64,000 nucleotides of DNA from Euclidia mi (taxonomy: Eukaryota > Arthropoda > Insecta > Lepidoptera > Erebidae), in the NCBI GenBank assembly GCA_944739405.2, contig OX123200.2, positions 6,464,761 to 6,528,760 on the forward strand, given 5' to 3'. This document shows, piece after piece, positions 1-13,182 of this stretch (position 1 is its first letter; every line of letters starts with the position of its first letter). The notes under the pieces were generated by a model. That model was given only the letters and a program-made list of their open reading frames with translations, did no database searches and had not been told where the DNA came from. The position numbers and the translations under genes were made by a program.

Positions 1-1085
1 AGTCTTCAAATGTTCCAAATACAAAACTCCGCCAATTAAAAGCCATAGTCCCGAGCACATCTTAAAAAAAAACTTCGAACTCAAATATCGAATGGTATCC
101 CCAAGTATTTATGAAGTGTCTGCTAGAGACAAGAGATTGCGGCCGAACCCCGAGAATTATTATTTGTGATTGTTTTTAATAGGTTTTCTTTCTTAAACAT
201 TTCGCCATTTCTTTTTTCACGAGTTTAATCTTCGAATCTTTAATTGTTCGAGTTCTTTTTACAACCCTCTGTGGATATTGTCGTAGTCGTGGTCTCTGTG
301 GATTAATGCTACATTTGAGGATATGCCTAACGATTATTTTTTTGAAAAAATAGTCCAATCCCTGCGACTTTATTATACATTAGTTGGAAGAATATTTGTA
401 TATATTACACAAATATTATTTTTAGATATCACAAACCAAAAAAGTTAAATTTATTTAATGTATATTACATACTTACAATCACATCTTTTTACCGTCGGGG
501 TAGGCAGAAGCATATACAAACCTCACGCCCTTTTGCTGCATTTAAGTAAATTGAGTTTTAAATAGCATAATAATATTATACGCGTATAATAAATAACAAC
601 ACAGTGAAAAATTATCACTACCTGCACACACCCATACAAATCTTATAGATATATAATTTACTTACAGACATTCGAAGACAAACCATCGACTATTGGTATA
701 TAACGATTCTTTATCTGGTATATAATAAAGCCTTGCGCATAATATAAGCTCTATAATTTCGCGAATAGGGTATCGAGTATTATTTGCATTTATTATTGGA
801 GCTTTGAGGAAAAAAGAAATAATTAAGGAGGAGGTCGCGTGCCAAAATCTCCCCGATTGAAAGGTAACGTCTGCAAAAAAGTTTAAATTAATTTTGTACG
901 TTGATTTTTCTTACTACAGTAATAAATTTATATCCAAACAGAATGGGTAGGTATACGAGTATACAACTGAAACTATTGACAACAAGAAGCTGAAATTTGG
1001 CATGGTTGCTCCTTTGGGAGTGTACGTGCTGTGGGCATCCTCTTCTCACATATATTTAGACCAAATCTCAGTTTACGTATTTAAC
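1..1085. other. AT-rich sequence without a gene
   Basis: No convincing coding region in either strand. Around 960-1045 there is a decayed piece resembling the middle of the Helitron F family (shared phrase GCTGAAATTTGGCATG). Confidence 0.5.
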
Positions 1086-1185
1086 ACAAAATATAAGCAT
1101 TACTATACAATGAGGCAATGCTGCCAGTCTTCTGGGCACGCTTCCAATGGACTGCGATGTGGATGACTTTTATGACGCCTTCTAA
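1086..1185 (+). pseudogene. 3' end relic of an RT/REL non-LTR element
   Basis: The last codons before a TAA read RGNAASLLGT-like and closely match the C-terminal end of the larger element whose ORF stops at 38271. Both share the phrase GCAATGCTGCCAGTCTTCTG and then end ..DV(E/D)DF(H/Y)DA.. before the stop. Everything upstream of this tail is absent, as expected for a 5'-truncated reverse-transcribed copy. It shows that the family has at least two insertions in 64 kb. Confidence 0.75.
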
Positions 1186-1738
1186 ATTTAATTTTAAGAC
1201 ATTATTAAGTTGATTTTAATATTTATATAATGGTTGATTTTGTTTGGAAAATTAATACTTATTATAGAGTTTATATAAACCAATTTAATAACTATTCCAC
1301 TATAAACACGTAGTCATGCACAGTCATCATCGTGGCAATCTTATCCTGTTTGCATCTAAGATTTTCAACTTGAAGCTCGGTATCTATGTATTTACTGGTC
1401 TAGCCAGAATTGACTGAATCTTAAAATTAACACAGAGCTGCCATCTGCCCATCGCATCTATGGGGTTAGGCAGTACATAGTCACCACAGTTCAGAACACC
1501 TTTACAGTTACATTATCCAAAGTAGATAATTAGACTACTAACAATTTTACCTAAATAAGTACCTACTCTAGCATTCAATCAGTCATGGTCAGTGAATTTA
1601 AAGTCACACTGTCACGTTATAAAGAGAATAAAAAATTCTACTAGGTAATGTATATTTGTTGTTTTAGTAAATTCGTTTTTAGTATTATAACATACGATCA
1701 ATCAATGGGCTAAGAAGAACAGCAAAAACCGCATCTTA

Positions 1739-1740
<2 letters not shown>

Positions 1741-1826
<86 letters not shown>
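1741..1826. repeat. (AT)n microsatellite, about 43 units
   Basis: An uninterrupted run of AT dinucleotides for 86 bases. It is a likely polymorphic site and a likely place for assembly length error. Confidence 0.97.
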
Positions 1827-1828
<2 letters not shown>

Positions 1829-4800
1829 TAGATCTTGAATCGTGGGGACATTACACACATTTAAACAACGGACACCGAGCGCACTAAGACAAAAGGGGAA
1901 CCATTAACCAAACGCTTCAGTTTCTAAAAAATATGCTTTGTAGGCCAGTAACCCATTCATGCCTATTTCCATCACAAAATTGAAGAGCGTCTCACATTTT
2001 AATATTTTTGCTGACCGTACAATATTTAAGACGAAAATTATTTGCCTAAACACCCACTCCGGAGCCTCAAAATGAGCATTTCTTTTTCACAATTTGCTAT
2101 TGCAATTATGGAAATCAAATAGGGGGTACCGCTTGCCATCTTAACATTTAATTTTGGAGATAGGTACCCTCGAATATACGTAGCTGTACCGTCGGAGAAA
2201 TAAATGAGACAAGACGAGCAGACATGACGATTTTATTTACTTGGGAACTAATTTAATTTATGATAAACTAGGACTATGTGAAAATGTTTTATTTTAGGAC
2301 CACTTTTTAGTACAAAGTCCAACATTGTAACATTATTAACATGTGATATTCGGCCTTATTATAAAAAGTGAACTAAATATAGTTTTAAATTTTGTCCTCG
2401 TCTGTCGTCTGATTAGTCATTACAACGTGTAATATTAGTTTATTAGTAGTATATTAGTCATTACACGTAGACTAATGAAAATGATTTATGAAGCATCTAT
2501 CTCTAAAATTTATAACATCCTGCTTTCTACGACGGAGTCTGGTGTTATAATTAGTGCTTGGGTTTTATTAAGCTCTACGTCAAGTATTTTAAATGCTATA
2601 ATATATCTAGTAGGTAAAGAAGACTCAAAATGGTTGTGAGTAATGAAGCTACTGATCTTAAGAATGACTTCATCAGCTATATCTCTATGTCATACCTTTT
2701 ACAGGGCACACATATTTTCTGTCAAGATAAATAATTTATTTTCTTGCCGAATGTCTGATTGGGACTGTTGACAAGCTCTCATGCCGGGCTGATAGTGTTA
2801 TAAGATTATGTATTAAGAGGCTACCTCGAAGGTCAAAAAATCGTGCATTGGTCATCGCTAAGTGTTAGCTATAAAGTTGAATGTCGCACGGTTTTTGACG
2901 AAACTGTCTGAAATCTTATTTCGATCATAACTCAAATAATAATCGTTTTAGAGAAAATTCGTTCAACCAGTCCCTAATAAACTAGCTCTTCTTTCGGTGA
3001 GTAGCAATTTCAAGGCGAAAAAAGTACATAAAAATATTTAGAGAAAGCATGTTTTTCAAATTAAAATTCTATCGAGCGAAAATCTTCTAATCTGTGTATC
3101 TGTCCAAGGAGTCCCTAGATAAAGACCTGATAAATAATATACAAAATTTTCACTTTGCTGGTGTGTCTCATTGCTTCAAAATCGGTAATCAAAAAGGGCA
3201 TACATTTTCGAGGTAGCGCCTTAAAAGGTTCGTGTAATAAAAAACAAAGATTACTAATCACTGGATTACAAGAAAAGGCTGCAATCTTCTGCAGAATGGA
3301 CGCATTTGTCCACTTTGAACCAAATGCAAAGTCCAAAAACAGTGACCAACCCCAATACCATTTAATAAAGAACAGATTCATTCCATACGATTACTCAAAC
3401 ACCTTAAAACCTAGCTGAATCTTGTAAAAGTATATAAGCGGCCAAAAAATATTCGCCTCAACAATTTCAATTTCCCAGATATCTTATTTAAGGGGAGAGA
3501 TTTATTTTTCACCCTTAGTATACGGCCCCTTACGCTCGCGTGCCCTTTCCGAACTTCAAAGGGGGTTGTTACCCCCCCTTGTTAACAAACTTCCACCTAT
3601 CTGCATTTTTATTTAAGTTTCGACAAAAATTTTCCACCCCTTAATTCATTCTTTTTTCTCTCCCACTCTCTAGAAATTAATTAGTGAACACGTCGTTCCA
3701 ATAGCGCTGGTCGATTTTCAAGATAACTGATTTTAATATTACGGGCTTGTTAAAGAAGTTCTGGTTTGTATGTACGAGACCATAAGTTTTAACTACTCGC
3801 AAGCATACATATGTAGACTAATGTACATAATAAGTTTGAGGGAATTAATGAATGATTGTTACTCTTTCTTTACTTGCGCGGAGGATCTTAAAATAATTAT
3901 CATGTCCATACCCATAAACAAACTGAAATAATATTTATTTAAAGAGTAATTTAACACTGTATTAGAGTAAACTAGCGTAATAAAATGATATAGGTAACCT
4001 GGTACGTGTTTCGAAGGTCATCTGTCCTAGGTACCTACTAATATCAGAAAAACCAATATATCGCGATGAATTCGTAAGCCGTAGATTGACTTCAAAAATA
4101 ACATCTTTATAGACTCGAAGGTAAGCTTCAATTACATCATAGTTCTGTTATTGATTGTAAAAATTCATTCAATATTGACTAACTCAGAAAGTAACACCAA
4201 TAAATAAAAAAATATAAAAAAAAAACATTGTAAGTACGGCTATCAATAATTTGATTATTAGCCCACTTAAGTACTGTAAAATACACTTATTGATCTTTTG
4301 TTGTCCTCTAAACTCGTGCCATGTAATAAAGACCTCAATATAAATTGCATCGACACCTCCATTGACAAAAATCGATCTGTCAAAAGGAACCACAGGTAAA
4401 AAATGCACCCTTGACAAAAAAGATTGCGCACTTTTTTTCTAAGAAAAAAGCTCTTAAACTTTTTTGTTATTCAAATATTTTTTGTTACAAAAATTGATCC
4501 GACGTGTGAACCGAATTTTAATTATGGAACACAGATTCGTTTTTTTGTTAATCTTTTTTTAATGTTTGCCACTTAACTCGATCACGGTAGATGTATTTTG
4601 AATTAATGTTATTCTTTTTTTACTATTTGCTACTTTTTCTTTTCTCGAAAAAACGTGTGAGTTTCGTCTAGGACCAGTTTTTTGCATGCCGTGCTTATCT
4701 TTTTTTGGTGTTGGTTGTAAAAAGTAATGATGGCGACGATTTTTTCGTAGAAGTTTGCTTTGCTAGTTTTTATGTAATATAATCGTAGATCAAGATATTA

Positions 4801-6649
4801 ATTATGTATTTACTTGCTACGTAGATCTAATTAAAACTAGGTAATTAAACTGGTCTACCTCTACGTCTCCTGCAAACAATCTTGTACCTACTAAACCGGT
4901 ATTATTGAACAATCTTAAATCATGATGATAGGTATAATTGAATAGCCAGTTTTTTTTGCGTATTTAAGTCTTAAACAATATATACTTTCGTTTGCTTAAT
5001 TACAAAAGAATCGGACACGGAGCAGTTAAGGACGGAATCTATTCCGCGCGTAGCTTGTCCATGATATTCTGATGTAACAGCTATATTACAAACTTTCATC
5101 AAAATTCGTTCAGTAGTTTTTATTTAAGCAACAAATATATACACCCTCTCGTACAGTCTCACGTTAAAAATAGTAGTAGAATTGAGTTAAAAAATGGTCG
5201 CATTTTAAAACGAAAAGCAAAAAACCTCCTTCAAGAACTAATTCACAAAATACTTAACAGTTCAAAACGTTCTCTCAGTTCTATTTTCTTTAATGCCCCG
5301 TACGCTTCATGTCCATTTGGCGTATTAAACCGCTATAGAAACAGGTCCTCGGTACTCTCGGTAGCGGGTAGCGGCCAGAACCCGTTACACAAACTTGAAC
5401 TTTACTTGTAGAATATCGGGATAGGGATCCGTAGGATTACGAAGGGTCCACTAGCCATCGGGAGAAGTAACGATAAGGTCACTTATCAAAAAAGTATTAA
5501 GTAACTTATGCAATATTTACTTATTTTACAATTTATTGTACACTACCAACATTTGTGAAATCTTTGTAAGAAAATAAAGTACAATGGACGACCTCATATT
5601 AGCAGTCGGCTATGGCTTAACTCTTCTCATTGTGCGAAGAGCAATGTGCCCAGCATTATTGTAGCGAATGATTCCGTCATCAAGTACTAGGCTAACATAT
5701 CTTAAAAAAAAAGAGATAAAAAAATAACGTAGATAGCAAGCTAAATTAAATCGACATTGACGTTTAACAGAGTTTATGTGAGGATCGGACCCACAGCGAT
5801 AATGATTTCAGTGACGATATTGTAATCTATTTTTAATAACTGTTTCTACGCCTAAGTAACCAAGCAACTCACACCAGAACAAACCCTGCGTAATTATACA
5901 ATTTTATTTGTGGGAAAAATACTAAAAGTAATTACCTATATGGCACTAATAATGTCGAATGTCGTTGAGTATAGGTAATATTATGTAATTAATCTTAAGA
6001 AAATATTTATAATTTAGAGAGAATGCGTAACTTTAGCGTTAATTAATCTCCAATATTAATATAGACAGTAGATACAAAAATAGACTTTCTTAATTTATGA
6101 CAAACTTCATGAAACCGAGATTAAAATGTACATTAAGATCCATAATTGTCATCAATCCGTCCAAATTCTTGAATTCTTTGATTCTTTAATTCTTTATTAA
6201 AAAATTAACTTATAAATTATATGTACAAAGGCAAGCTAAACTCAACACTGAGTTTTCTACCAGCAAACCTTTGAGATTAGAGGTTCAAATTCTCCAATAT
6301 GGCGCCACAATAAATTCAATAGGTAGGTAACTCTTTTTCTTTTTGTTCTATCCACGTCAATAATAGATGAATTTCTTTAAAAGTACCGAATGAAATCCCC
6401 AAATTTTGAGCAGTTTTATATGGGTATTGAAATGTTGTTCACTACTACTTTTAAAGAAAATTGCGCTGAACGCACGGTATCTCTAAACGGGTCAGATAGC
6501 CACAAATTCTTACTATTCTTTGTGTTCTAAAGATTTTTTGTTCATCTCATACATTTTAGCGAAGAGATAAATAGTATTTTATTAACTTTATGCAACTAAG
6601 TATGTGTATATATTTTTTTATTAATTAGATAATCTGTATAATTATATAA
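1827..6649. other. Long AT-rich gene-free stretch
   Basis: No gene is seen here, nor in 1186-1740. The part at 4420-4760 is rich in short T runs. Around 5050-5190 lies a piece of a common insect repeat (phrase ATTCGTTCAGTAGTTTTTAT). A C-rich patch at 3530-3660 could be an unclassified conserved or regulatory sequence, but nothing proves it. Confidence 0.4.
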
Positions 6650-7030
6650 ATCACTACACAATACACATTCCCTGATACACCTCACACGGATTGCATGTTG
6701 TGATCGGCACGGCGATGGTTGCACATCCGGGATGTCTAGAAGGGGCTGGAAGAATACCAGCGTCCGGTATGCACTAGCATCACTGGACATAGTGCTGATC
6801 CAGCCACCTTTTTTGGCCAGCGATGGGACACATCCTCACCATATTATATTGTAATTGTTTTTCTTTTTTTTTTTTTTTTTTTTGTTTATTCTCCTTTTTT
6901 TTTCTTCTTTTGTATAAATGTTCTAATACCTACTACTATTTGTTGTATATGTACCTGCCTACTTATTTTCTATTGTGTGTCCTATGTGCTGTTACAAAAT
7001 AAATTTTTCTTTTCTTTTCTTTTCTTTTTT
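6650..7030 (+). mobile_element. 5'-truncated LINE 3' end with simple tail
   Basis: A GC-richer block (6690-6830) is followed by a T-rich 3' untranslated stretch and ends with AAAATAAA and a (TTTTC)n simple repeat at 6998-7030. This layout is typical of a non-LTR retrotransposon 3' end. No reverse transcriptase remains, so the clade is unknown. Confidence 0.5.
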
Positions 7031-7639
7031 CTATCATCCTTACTGTAAAACTTTCGCTATAAAAGAAACTATTTCTAATAAAATATCATACCGCAGATAC
7101 ATCAGGGAAGAAATAAAAACTCCCACATAAAAAACGAGCAGCCAAACAATCCCAATACGCAAAGACGTTGGCAACACCACAGCAAAAGCGCGGGAATATT
7201 CTTTTTTTGTTTATTACGAACTGTCAAAGGGTTGACTTGAAACGGAGTTTTTTTTTATTTTTCTGCGGAACCGACGGCAAAGTAAGAACCGCATTTAATG
7301 TGTGTGTACGTATGTTTTTTTCTCAGCACTACTAAGTTTCGTACTAGCGTTCAGAGGGGAACGATTCTTCAAGATCAATGGTAAGTACCTACTGGTTCTA
7401 ATGATTGTATTAAAACCAGTTTTTACATAACATTTGCTGATATAATCTGAACGGTTTGCGTTTGTTTGAAATATAAACGAAGGTATGTGAAATCATCGGT
7501 ATTAGAAGGATAATTATTCTTCTTTGGGTGTGTATTTGTTTTGTAGGTTTATAATGCTTATTTATCATTTACCAAGGTACTCATTTTATTATTAATTTCC
7601 TTGAAGCTTCCAGATTTTTTATTATTGGTTATTGTCTGA

Positions 7640-7800
7640 GTCAACAGGAGAATTTGGCCTACTCTATCACGCTAACCAAACGGGTTCGTATAGAATTTGA
7701 TGTCGAGTTGCCCGACATCTTCCAAAGATGCTATTTGCTAAATGTTTTTTACTTAGCCGCCTCTTACGATACCCACAAAATGAAATTGGGTAGTGATACT
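7640..7800 (+). repeat. Repeat H copy, diverged
   Basis: Contains the phrases TTGGCCTACT, CCAAACGGGTT and TCTTACGA.ACCCA that are shared in the same order with 21350-21600 and, inverted, with 42215-42400. It has no coding capacity and is probably an old dispersed element. Confidence 0.6.
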
Positions 7801-7906
7801 TTATATTCTTAATATTAATTTTTAAGCTTCAACTAAACCGAATTGTTCTGAAGAATCTGTCTCTAAAATAGTTTGATACAAATGTCGAATTGAAATCACT
7901 ACTTAC

Positions 7907-8090
7907 ATAGTATAAAACAAAGTCTGTCTTCTGTCTACAGACAGACAGAAGACAGACTTTGTTTTATAGTATGTATGCTTAAATCTTTAAAACTACGCAA
8001 CGGATTTTAATAGATACCTATAGTGATTTAAGAGGAAGATTTATATGTATAATACATATATGGCGGTACGAAGTTTCTCGAGTCAGCTAG
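7907..8090 (+). mobile_element. Helitron-like element starting with a long palindrome
   Basis: The 3' end reads CAGCTAG followed by T, the CTRR-type end of Helitrons. The left end is an unusual near-perfect inverted repeat (about 7907-7974): AAACAAAGTCTGTCTTCTGT and its complement flank a few bases. This could be a head-to-head duplication of the 5' end. Confidence 0.55.
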
Positions 8091-8494
8091 TAAACAATAA
8101 ATACGACGGTACTAGTTTTAGAAGCAACAATAATGAAAGAGAGAAGTCATCGGACCAAGCTAGTCTAAACTAAACAAGCCCACAGTACCAGTCTAACTTA
8201 ACAGGCAGTGGTCGAACCTCCCTAGGGCGAAACTTCAGAAAACTTCCACTGAGTAAGAGCGCTTTCAGGTTAAACGGGGTGCCGCACAGTGTGATGGTAA
8301 CACGATTATTGTGTCATAATAAAATAGGAAATCGGCTTTCTAAGACACTGTATGTCGAAACTCAGATTGAATTGAGATGAAATGTGCGGTGATCAAAATT
8401 GTACAAACTCCCTGTTTGGACATTTTGCAGTTCTGCTGTTGTACGATGCCCGTATATTATTATTATTATATTATTAATTCACAGAATTTATAAA

Positions 8495-8738
8495 CTGCCT
8501 CGTTGGCCTCGCGGCATAAATGTACGCGTGGGATTGAGAGGTCTCGGGTTCGATTCCCGGGTCGGGCAGTGTTATTGGGTTTTGCCGGTAGGAAATTCTC
8601 AGTAGCAGGCTAGCAACACGGAGTCTGGTAATGTGCCCGGTACGGCAATAGGACCTAGAAATTCATGGCGAAATGTGGATGTAATATTATGCCTCTGCCT
8701 AGCTCTTCGGGGATACAGGCGTGTCTTTAAAAAAAATT
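8495..8738 (+). mobile_element. SINE A, full length but decayed
   Basis: A tRNA-derived head (CTGCCTCGTTGGCCTCGCGG then the B-box GGTTCGATTCCC at about 8548) is followed by the SINE A body (CTCAGTAGCAG, CACGGAGTCTGGTAATGTGC, TTCATGGCGAAATGTGG) and a shortened tail ending GATACAGGCGTG. The head would be its Pol III promoter. A spurious 68-codon ORF overlaps it. Confidence 0.85.
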
Positions 8739-9145
8739 ATTTATAAAAACAAGACAGAAAATTTTAAACCATCACTCTAGTACACACAACGCCAAGTCAA
8801 GCTTTAAAGTGGCGTACGATTTTGACACTTATTTCATACGCCATAAGAACGGTACAAAGGTCAAAGTGTCTAGCATGATGACTGTATAGCCGTGTGTACT
8901 TGCGGTAAAAATAACCGTCCTTACGCCGTATGATACTGGGCTTGTCGTTGCCGGTACTAACCATCTCATGTAAAGGCACCTTAATGAGTGAAACTCTTTT
9001 ATTATACAATTTTAATTGAAAAAAGATTCCCTTCAGTTTGTTCTGTAATATTTTTTTGTTTTTGAGCTTATTATTGCTGTAGGCTGAGGAGAGTTGAGTA
9101 GGCAAATTAATATTTAACTGCGATGTGAATATATTTGCTGTTTTT

Positions 9146-9674
9146 AGGGTTCCGTACCTAAAAGGTAAAAAACGGAACTCTATTACTAAGCCTCCGCTGT
9201 CTGTCTGTCTGTCCGTCTGTCCGTCTGTCTGTCACCAGGCTGTATCTCATAAACCATGATAGCTAGAAAGCTGAAATTTTCACAAATTATGTCTTTCGGT
9301 TGCCGCTATAGCAACAAATACTAAAAATAAAAAACAATGAAAATTTTAAGGGGGGGTCCCATACAAAAAAACGTGTTTTTTCGTATTTTTTGCTCAAAAT
9401 TACTAACTGTAACAGGTAGACGCTTTAAATTTTCACAGAATATGTAGTTGTATATTACCTTTCAAAATAAATAATTAAATTTTAAAAAAGTAAATAATAA
9501 AGGGGGGCTCCCATACAACAAACGTAATTTTTAAGCAATTTGTTACTCGATCTTAATAAACAGGTAGAAACTTATAAAGTATTTAAGTATACATACAACG
9601 AACGTGATTTTCTTTTATAGATGATGGTACGGAACCCTTCGTGCGCGAGTCCGACTCGCACTTGCCCAATTTTT
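9146..9674 (+). mobile_element. Repeat E, non-autonomous element with inverted ends
   Basis: Starts AGGGTTCCGTACC and ends with GGTACGGAACCC followed by GAGTCCGACTCGCACTTGCC, so the two ends carry the same word in inverted orientation. A (CTGT/CCGT)n run lies near 9200-9235. A second copy lies inverted at 58858-59413 with the same internal blocks. No ORF. This is a common type of lepidopteran repeat; I cannot fix its superfamily. Confidence 0.8.
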
Positions 9675-10787
9675 ATGATAAATAGCAATATGAGGGTAAA
9701 TTTTGTGCCTTGTTATATTTATTACGCGGAACAACGCTGATTCACATATAATTATGTATTGTTTGAGAATCGAATCCTCTCCCGTGTGATATAGAAGCGT
9801 GTCAAATACCAAAAGTGTACCCGAAAAGTAGTGCCGAAATAGTGTAGTCGAAATTTTAAAGTACCAAGTGTCGTTTTTTTAAGGACATGTAGGTATTTGA
9901 TAGATATAGGTATGTCCTGTTCCACGGGAACTGAATGTTTGGCCAATGGAAACCAAGAATACCAGACAGACAGCAATAATTTAAAAACTACATCAAGGGT
10001 TTAATATGTATTAAGTGACACAGCAGACTTTTAACCACACTGGAATATTTGCAATCGAGCAAGAAACAAAGATGCGCTACTAGCATACGCAGATTTTATT
10101 TTCCCTTATGGAAATCGAACCCATAACAAACCGCATTAGCAGTACAATATGATGAAACAAAAATCGCAACTATATATAAAACACAAAAAAAATACAACAA
10201 TTTTCTTACGCACAATTTTGCCCCATTAACCACCTAAACTCCTGAACCAAGAAATCAAATGTAACAAATAACATTTCACGCCGTTTCGCTGCCATAACTT
10301 GGTAATAATAGTTCCTCCATTAAAACACACAAGTGTTGCCAGCTTTCTCGAATAAAATTACAATTAACTTAGCGTGTAGGAGGAGTTAGTGTTACCAATA
10401 ACTTCTTATTGGTCTACCTTATGTAGGCGGCGTTTAATTTTTTATCAAGATTGTTACTTAGTTTTTTATGTTGAGACGCCCGATTTATAAAACAATGCCA
10501 AGTATTTATTATGGTGTTGCAATTAACCAAATTAATGAGTGTAGGGAAGAAAGTATTTTGCTATTTTTACAATTTTCGCTCGCTTTTTAGTTGGTTAATC
10601 GGTGAAGAATGTGTTGTTACGTTTTTAAGATTCGTTTAAGTGCTATGAGTGATTTGGAAAGTTGATTTTAATTTTATTTTACACTTCATAGTTATAGTTT
10701 AATATGATTTATTTGTTTTCTTTTTAAAGACGACGTACGCTCTGGGAAGAAAACATGTGCCATGAGGAATTTATAACAATAATTATA
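9675..10787. other. AT-rich sequence without a gene
   Basis: Short ORFs here have no recognisable motif. I see no feature I can support. Confidence 0.4.
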
Positions 10788-10990
10788 TTAGCCCTGTTTA
10801 TAACCTGTTCCACTTTTGGGCACGGGCCTCTTCTAACCCTGTCTTTGGCGAATATCAAAAACATTTGAATACCGGTCACAAATAACACAAGTTTTATTAC
10901 AGATTGCGCAAAATATTGTCCCGTGTGGAATTCGAATCTACGACCACCGGCACTAAACTATACGGCAAGGCAACCGCTTAAACTATTAAG
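10788..10990 (-). mobile_element. tRNA-derived SINE, minus strand
   Basis: On the minus strand the right end is a tRNA-like head whose B-box-like word is GGTCGTAGATTCGAATTCC (about 10925-10945). The left part holds the phrase CACTTTTGGGCACGGGCCTC seen in noctuid repeats. It differs from SINE A-D here. Confidence 0.6.
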
Positions 10991-12955
10991 CAATTCGTGG
11001 AATAATTAATAATTAGTGCACGTAATGGTTGCCTTATCTTCGTATTTAAGTTTCTCTTTTTGTGTGAATTTGCCTCATTGCCAATGGAATTATATTTTTT
11101 CTTTAATTGCATTATACAATTTGTTTGGTCTAGATAACAGGCCTAAGTGTTTATGTGTATAATTTTCGTACACGAAACCGATTCTGTGTTAAAATGTTAT
11201 CGGTTGAAAGCAGTTTTTTGTGTACGTAATTTTTGCCATATTCGGACTTATAAATTTAACATAAAACACGATTCTACCGAAAATAAGTGACAACAAAAAC
11301 GATATAATCATAAACTGGTCGTTTTCAATATATAATGTGCATACTACGTTGTAAATTATCGCTTGCTAAATGGTGTAGGCAACCATCTTGAGGTAACCTG
11401 CATGTCTTAGAGTTTAGAGTTCTCCATAACGTTCTCGAAAGACATGTGAAGTCTGCTTACCACTTGATAATTTGACCAGCGTTGTGGACTATAGCATAAC
11501 TCTTCTCATAGTGTCAATTTACTAATTTAAATACCCGAAACCGGCGAGCATGTATGAAAAGAGTAATGAGTGTAGAGGAAGCGCGTGAGGTTTGTAAGGA
11601 TAGAAGCAAGTGGCGTTCTGTTGTCTCTGCCTACCCCGACGGGAAAAAGGCGTGCGTATATGTATGTATGTATTATTTTTAAATAGTAATTACTAGTAAA
11701 AATTGAAACTGCTTGTCGTACAGTTATTTTATAATTCATATTTTTGGCGGACAGACCCAAAACTTCTACATTTACTTTATAAACTAAGTTTGTCATGTTA
11801 GAGTTTGTTACCTTGGAAGTCAAACAGGTATAAAACACTTTGGTTAAAGGCTATAGCGTACCTATTTTTTTATTTTGCTTAACTTACCTTAAACTTAGCT
11901 CAGCTAAGAGCAAACTTATATAGGAATTCATAATTATGTCACGTTGAGATTTAGCTAAGCTTGAGCGAAAACGGACGAAATATAAATTTAAAATTAAAGC
12001 GAAGTTTTTATGAAGTTATCTGCCTGTTAATTTAACCAGAACCTATTATGGAACTGGCACTAAGTATAAACAATATAAAAAATCCGATGCTTCAACAACC
12101 CGTACCAATTTAAAAGTCTCCGAAAAACTACAATTCACATTTCGTCCCTTAAATACTACACAAAAACAGCCATACTTCATCTCGATAACTATCACCCATA
12201 AAGTGTGGGGTGCACCCATAAATAAGTACATAATAATGTTCTAACCATTGTGATTACCCCCGAAAAAAGAGTAGAAAAAAATCCTCTGGGGTTGATCCCA
12301 CCCTCGCGTTTTTTTCACCCGTCAGTCACCCCACATTTGATTTCTCGTTTCTATTGGTATATAATAGGTATCGATTTTAGGGGACTAGAATGCTTTGAGA
12401 CTCAGTAGGTACTTATTATGTAGTGTGTATGTAGTATATTATGTGGGTGAATTCTGTGGGATGTCACTTTTGAATATTGCGGTTGATCATGAATCATGAG
12501 TCATGTTGAGTAATTCAGCTGTGAAAATAAGTGCTCCGGTAAATCTGTGTTTCTGGTTTTATTTTTTAATTGAACAAGCATTTATTACCTACAGTTTTTT
12601 GTGTAATATGCGGCAAACGAGTAGTGGTATGTAATTACTGTTGCCCATGGACACAAGTAACACCAAAGTAGTCACAAGTGCTTTGTCGCCTTTTGGGATG
12701 AGCAAAATAATCCTATATTAGAATATTTGCAATAACAACATGCACTATTTTTTGGTTCTAATCTATTATCCTTGCGTTAGCTCGATCAGCAATGTGATAT
12801 TTGAATCTTAAAATGCTCCTAGAGTTTACATCTGTATTAGGAGCGATTTCACATACCAACTAGCAGCTTTGCAATTTTGTGTATAGTTTTGAAGTCTATT
12901 ATTATTTGGGTTGTTTAAAAGTTGTGCTAATAACATCCAAAATTAACTTCATTGA
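10991..12955. other. No gene; fragment of repeat J near 12608-12715
   Basis: Mostly AT-rich sequence. The part at 12608-12715 matches repeat J (phrases GCGGCAAACGAG, GCCCATGGACACAAG). A C-rich patch at 12250-12340 is unclassified. No exon with a supporting splice pattern was found. Confidence 0.4.
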
Positions 12956-13182
12956 TCTTTTACTAATATATAAAGCTGAAGAGTTTGTTTGTTTGGTTAA
13001 CGTTAACGTTAACGTTAAACGCGCTAATCTCAGGAACTGCTGGTCTGATTTGAAAAATTATTTCAGTGTTAGATAGCCCATTTATCGAGGAAGACTATAG
13101 GCTATATAACATCAAGCTATGAGCTACGGGAGCGGAGCAGTAAGCCTTAAATAACGCGGGTGTAACCGCGGGCATCCTCTAG
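12956..13182 (+). mobile_element. Helitron G, non-autonomous copy
   Basis: Starts TC after A, continues ACTAATATATAAAGCTGAAG, and ends GCATCCTCTAG before T, which is the Helitron signature (5'-TC, 3'-CTRR, insertion between A and T). The phrases CGCGCTAATCTCAGGAACT and GATAGCCCATTTATCG recur in the copies at 30532, 50176 and 55581. Four GTTAAC-like units at 12997-13017 are a local expansion. Confidence 0.8.

Noticed and set aside
8399..8605. 68-codon ORF
   Set aside because: It overlaps the head of a SINE A; similar ORFs recur in other SINE copies.
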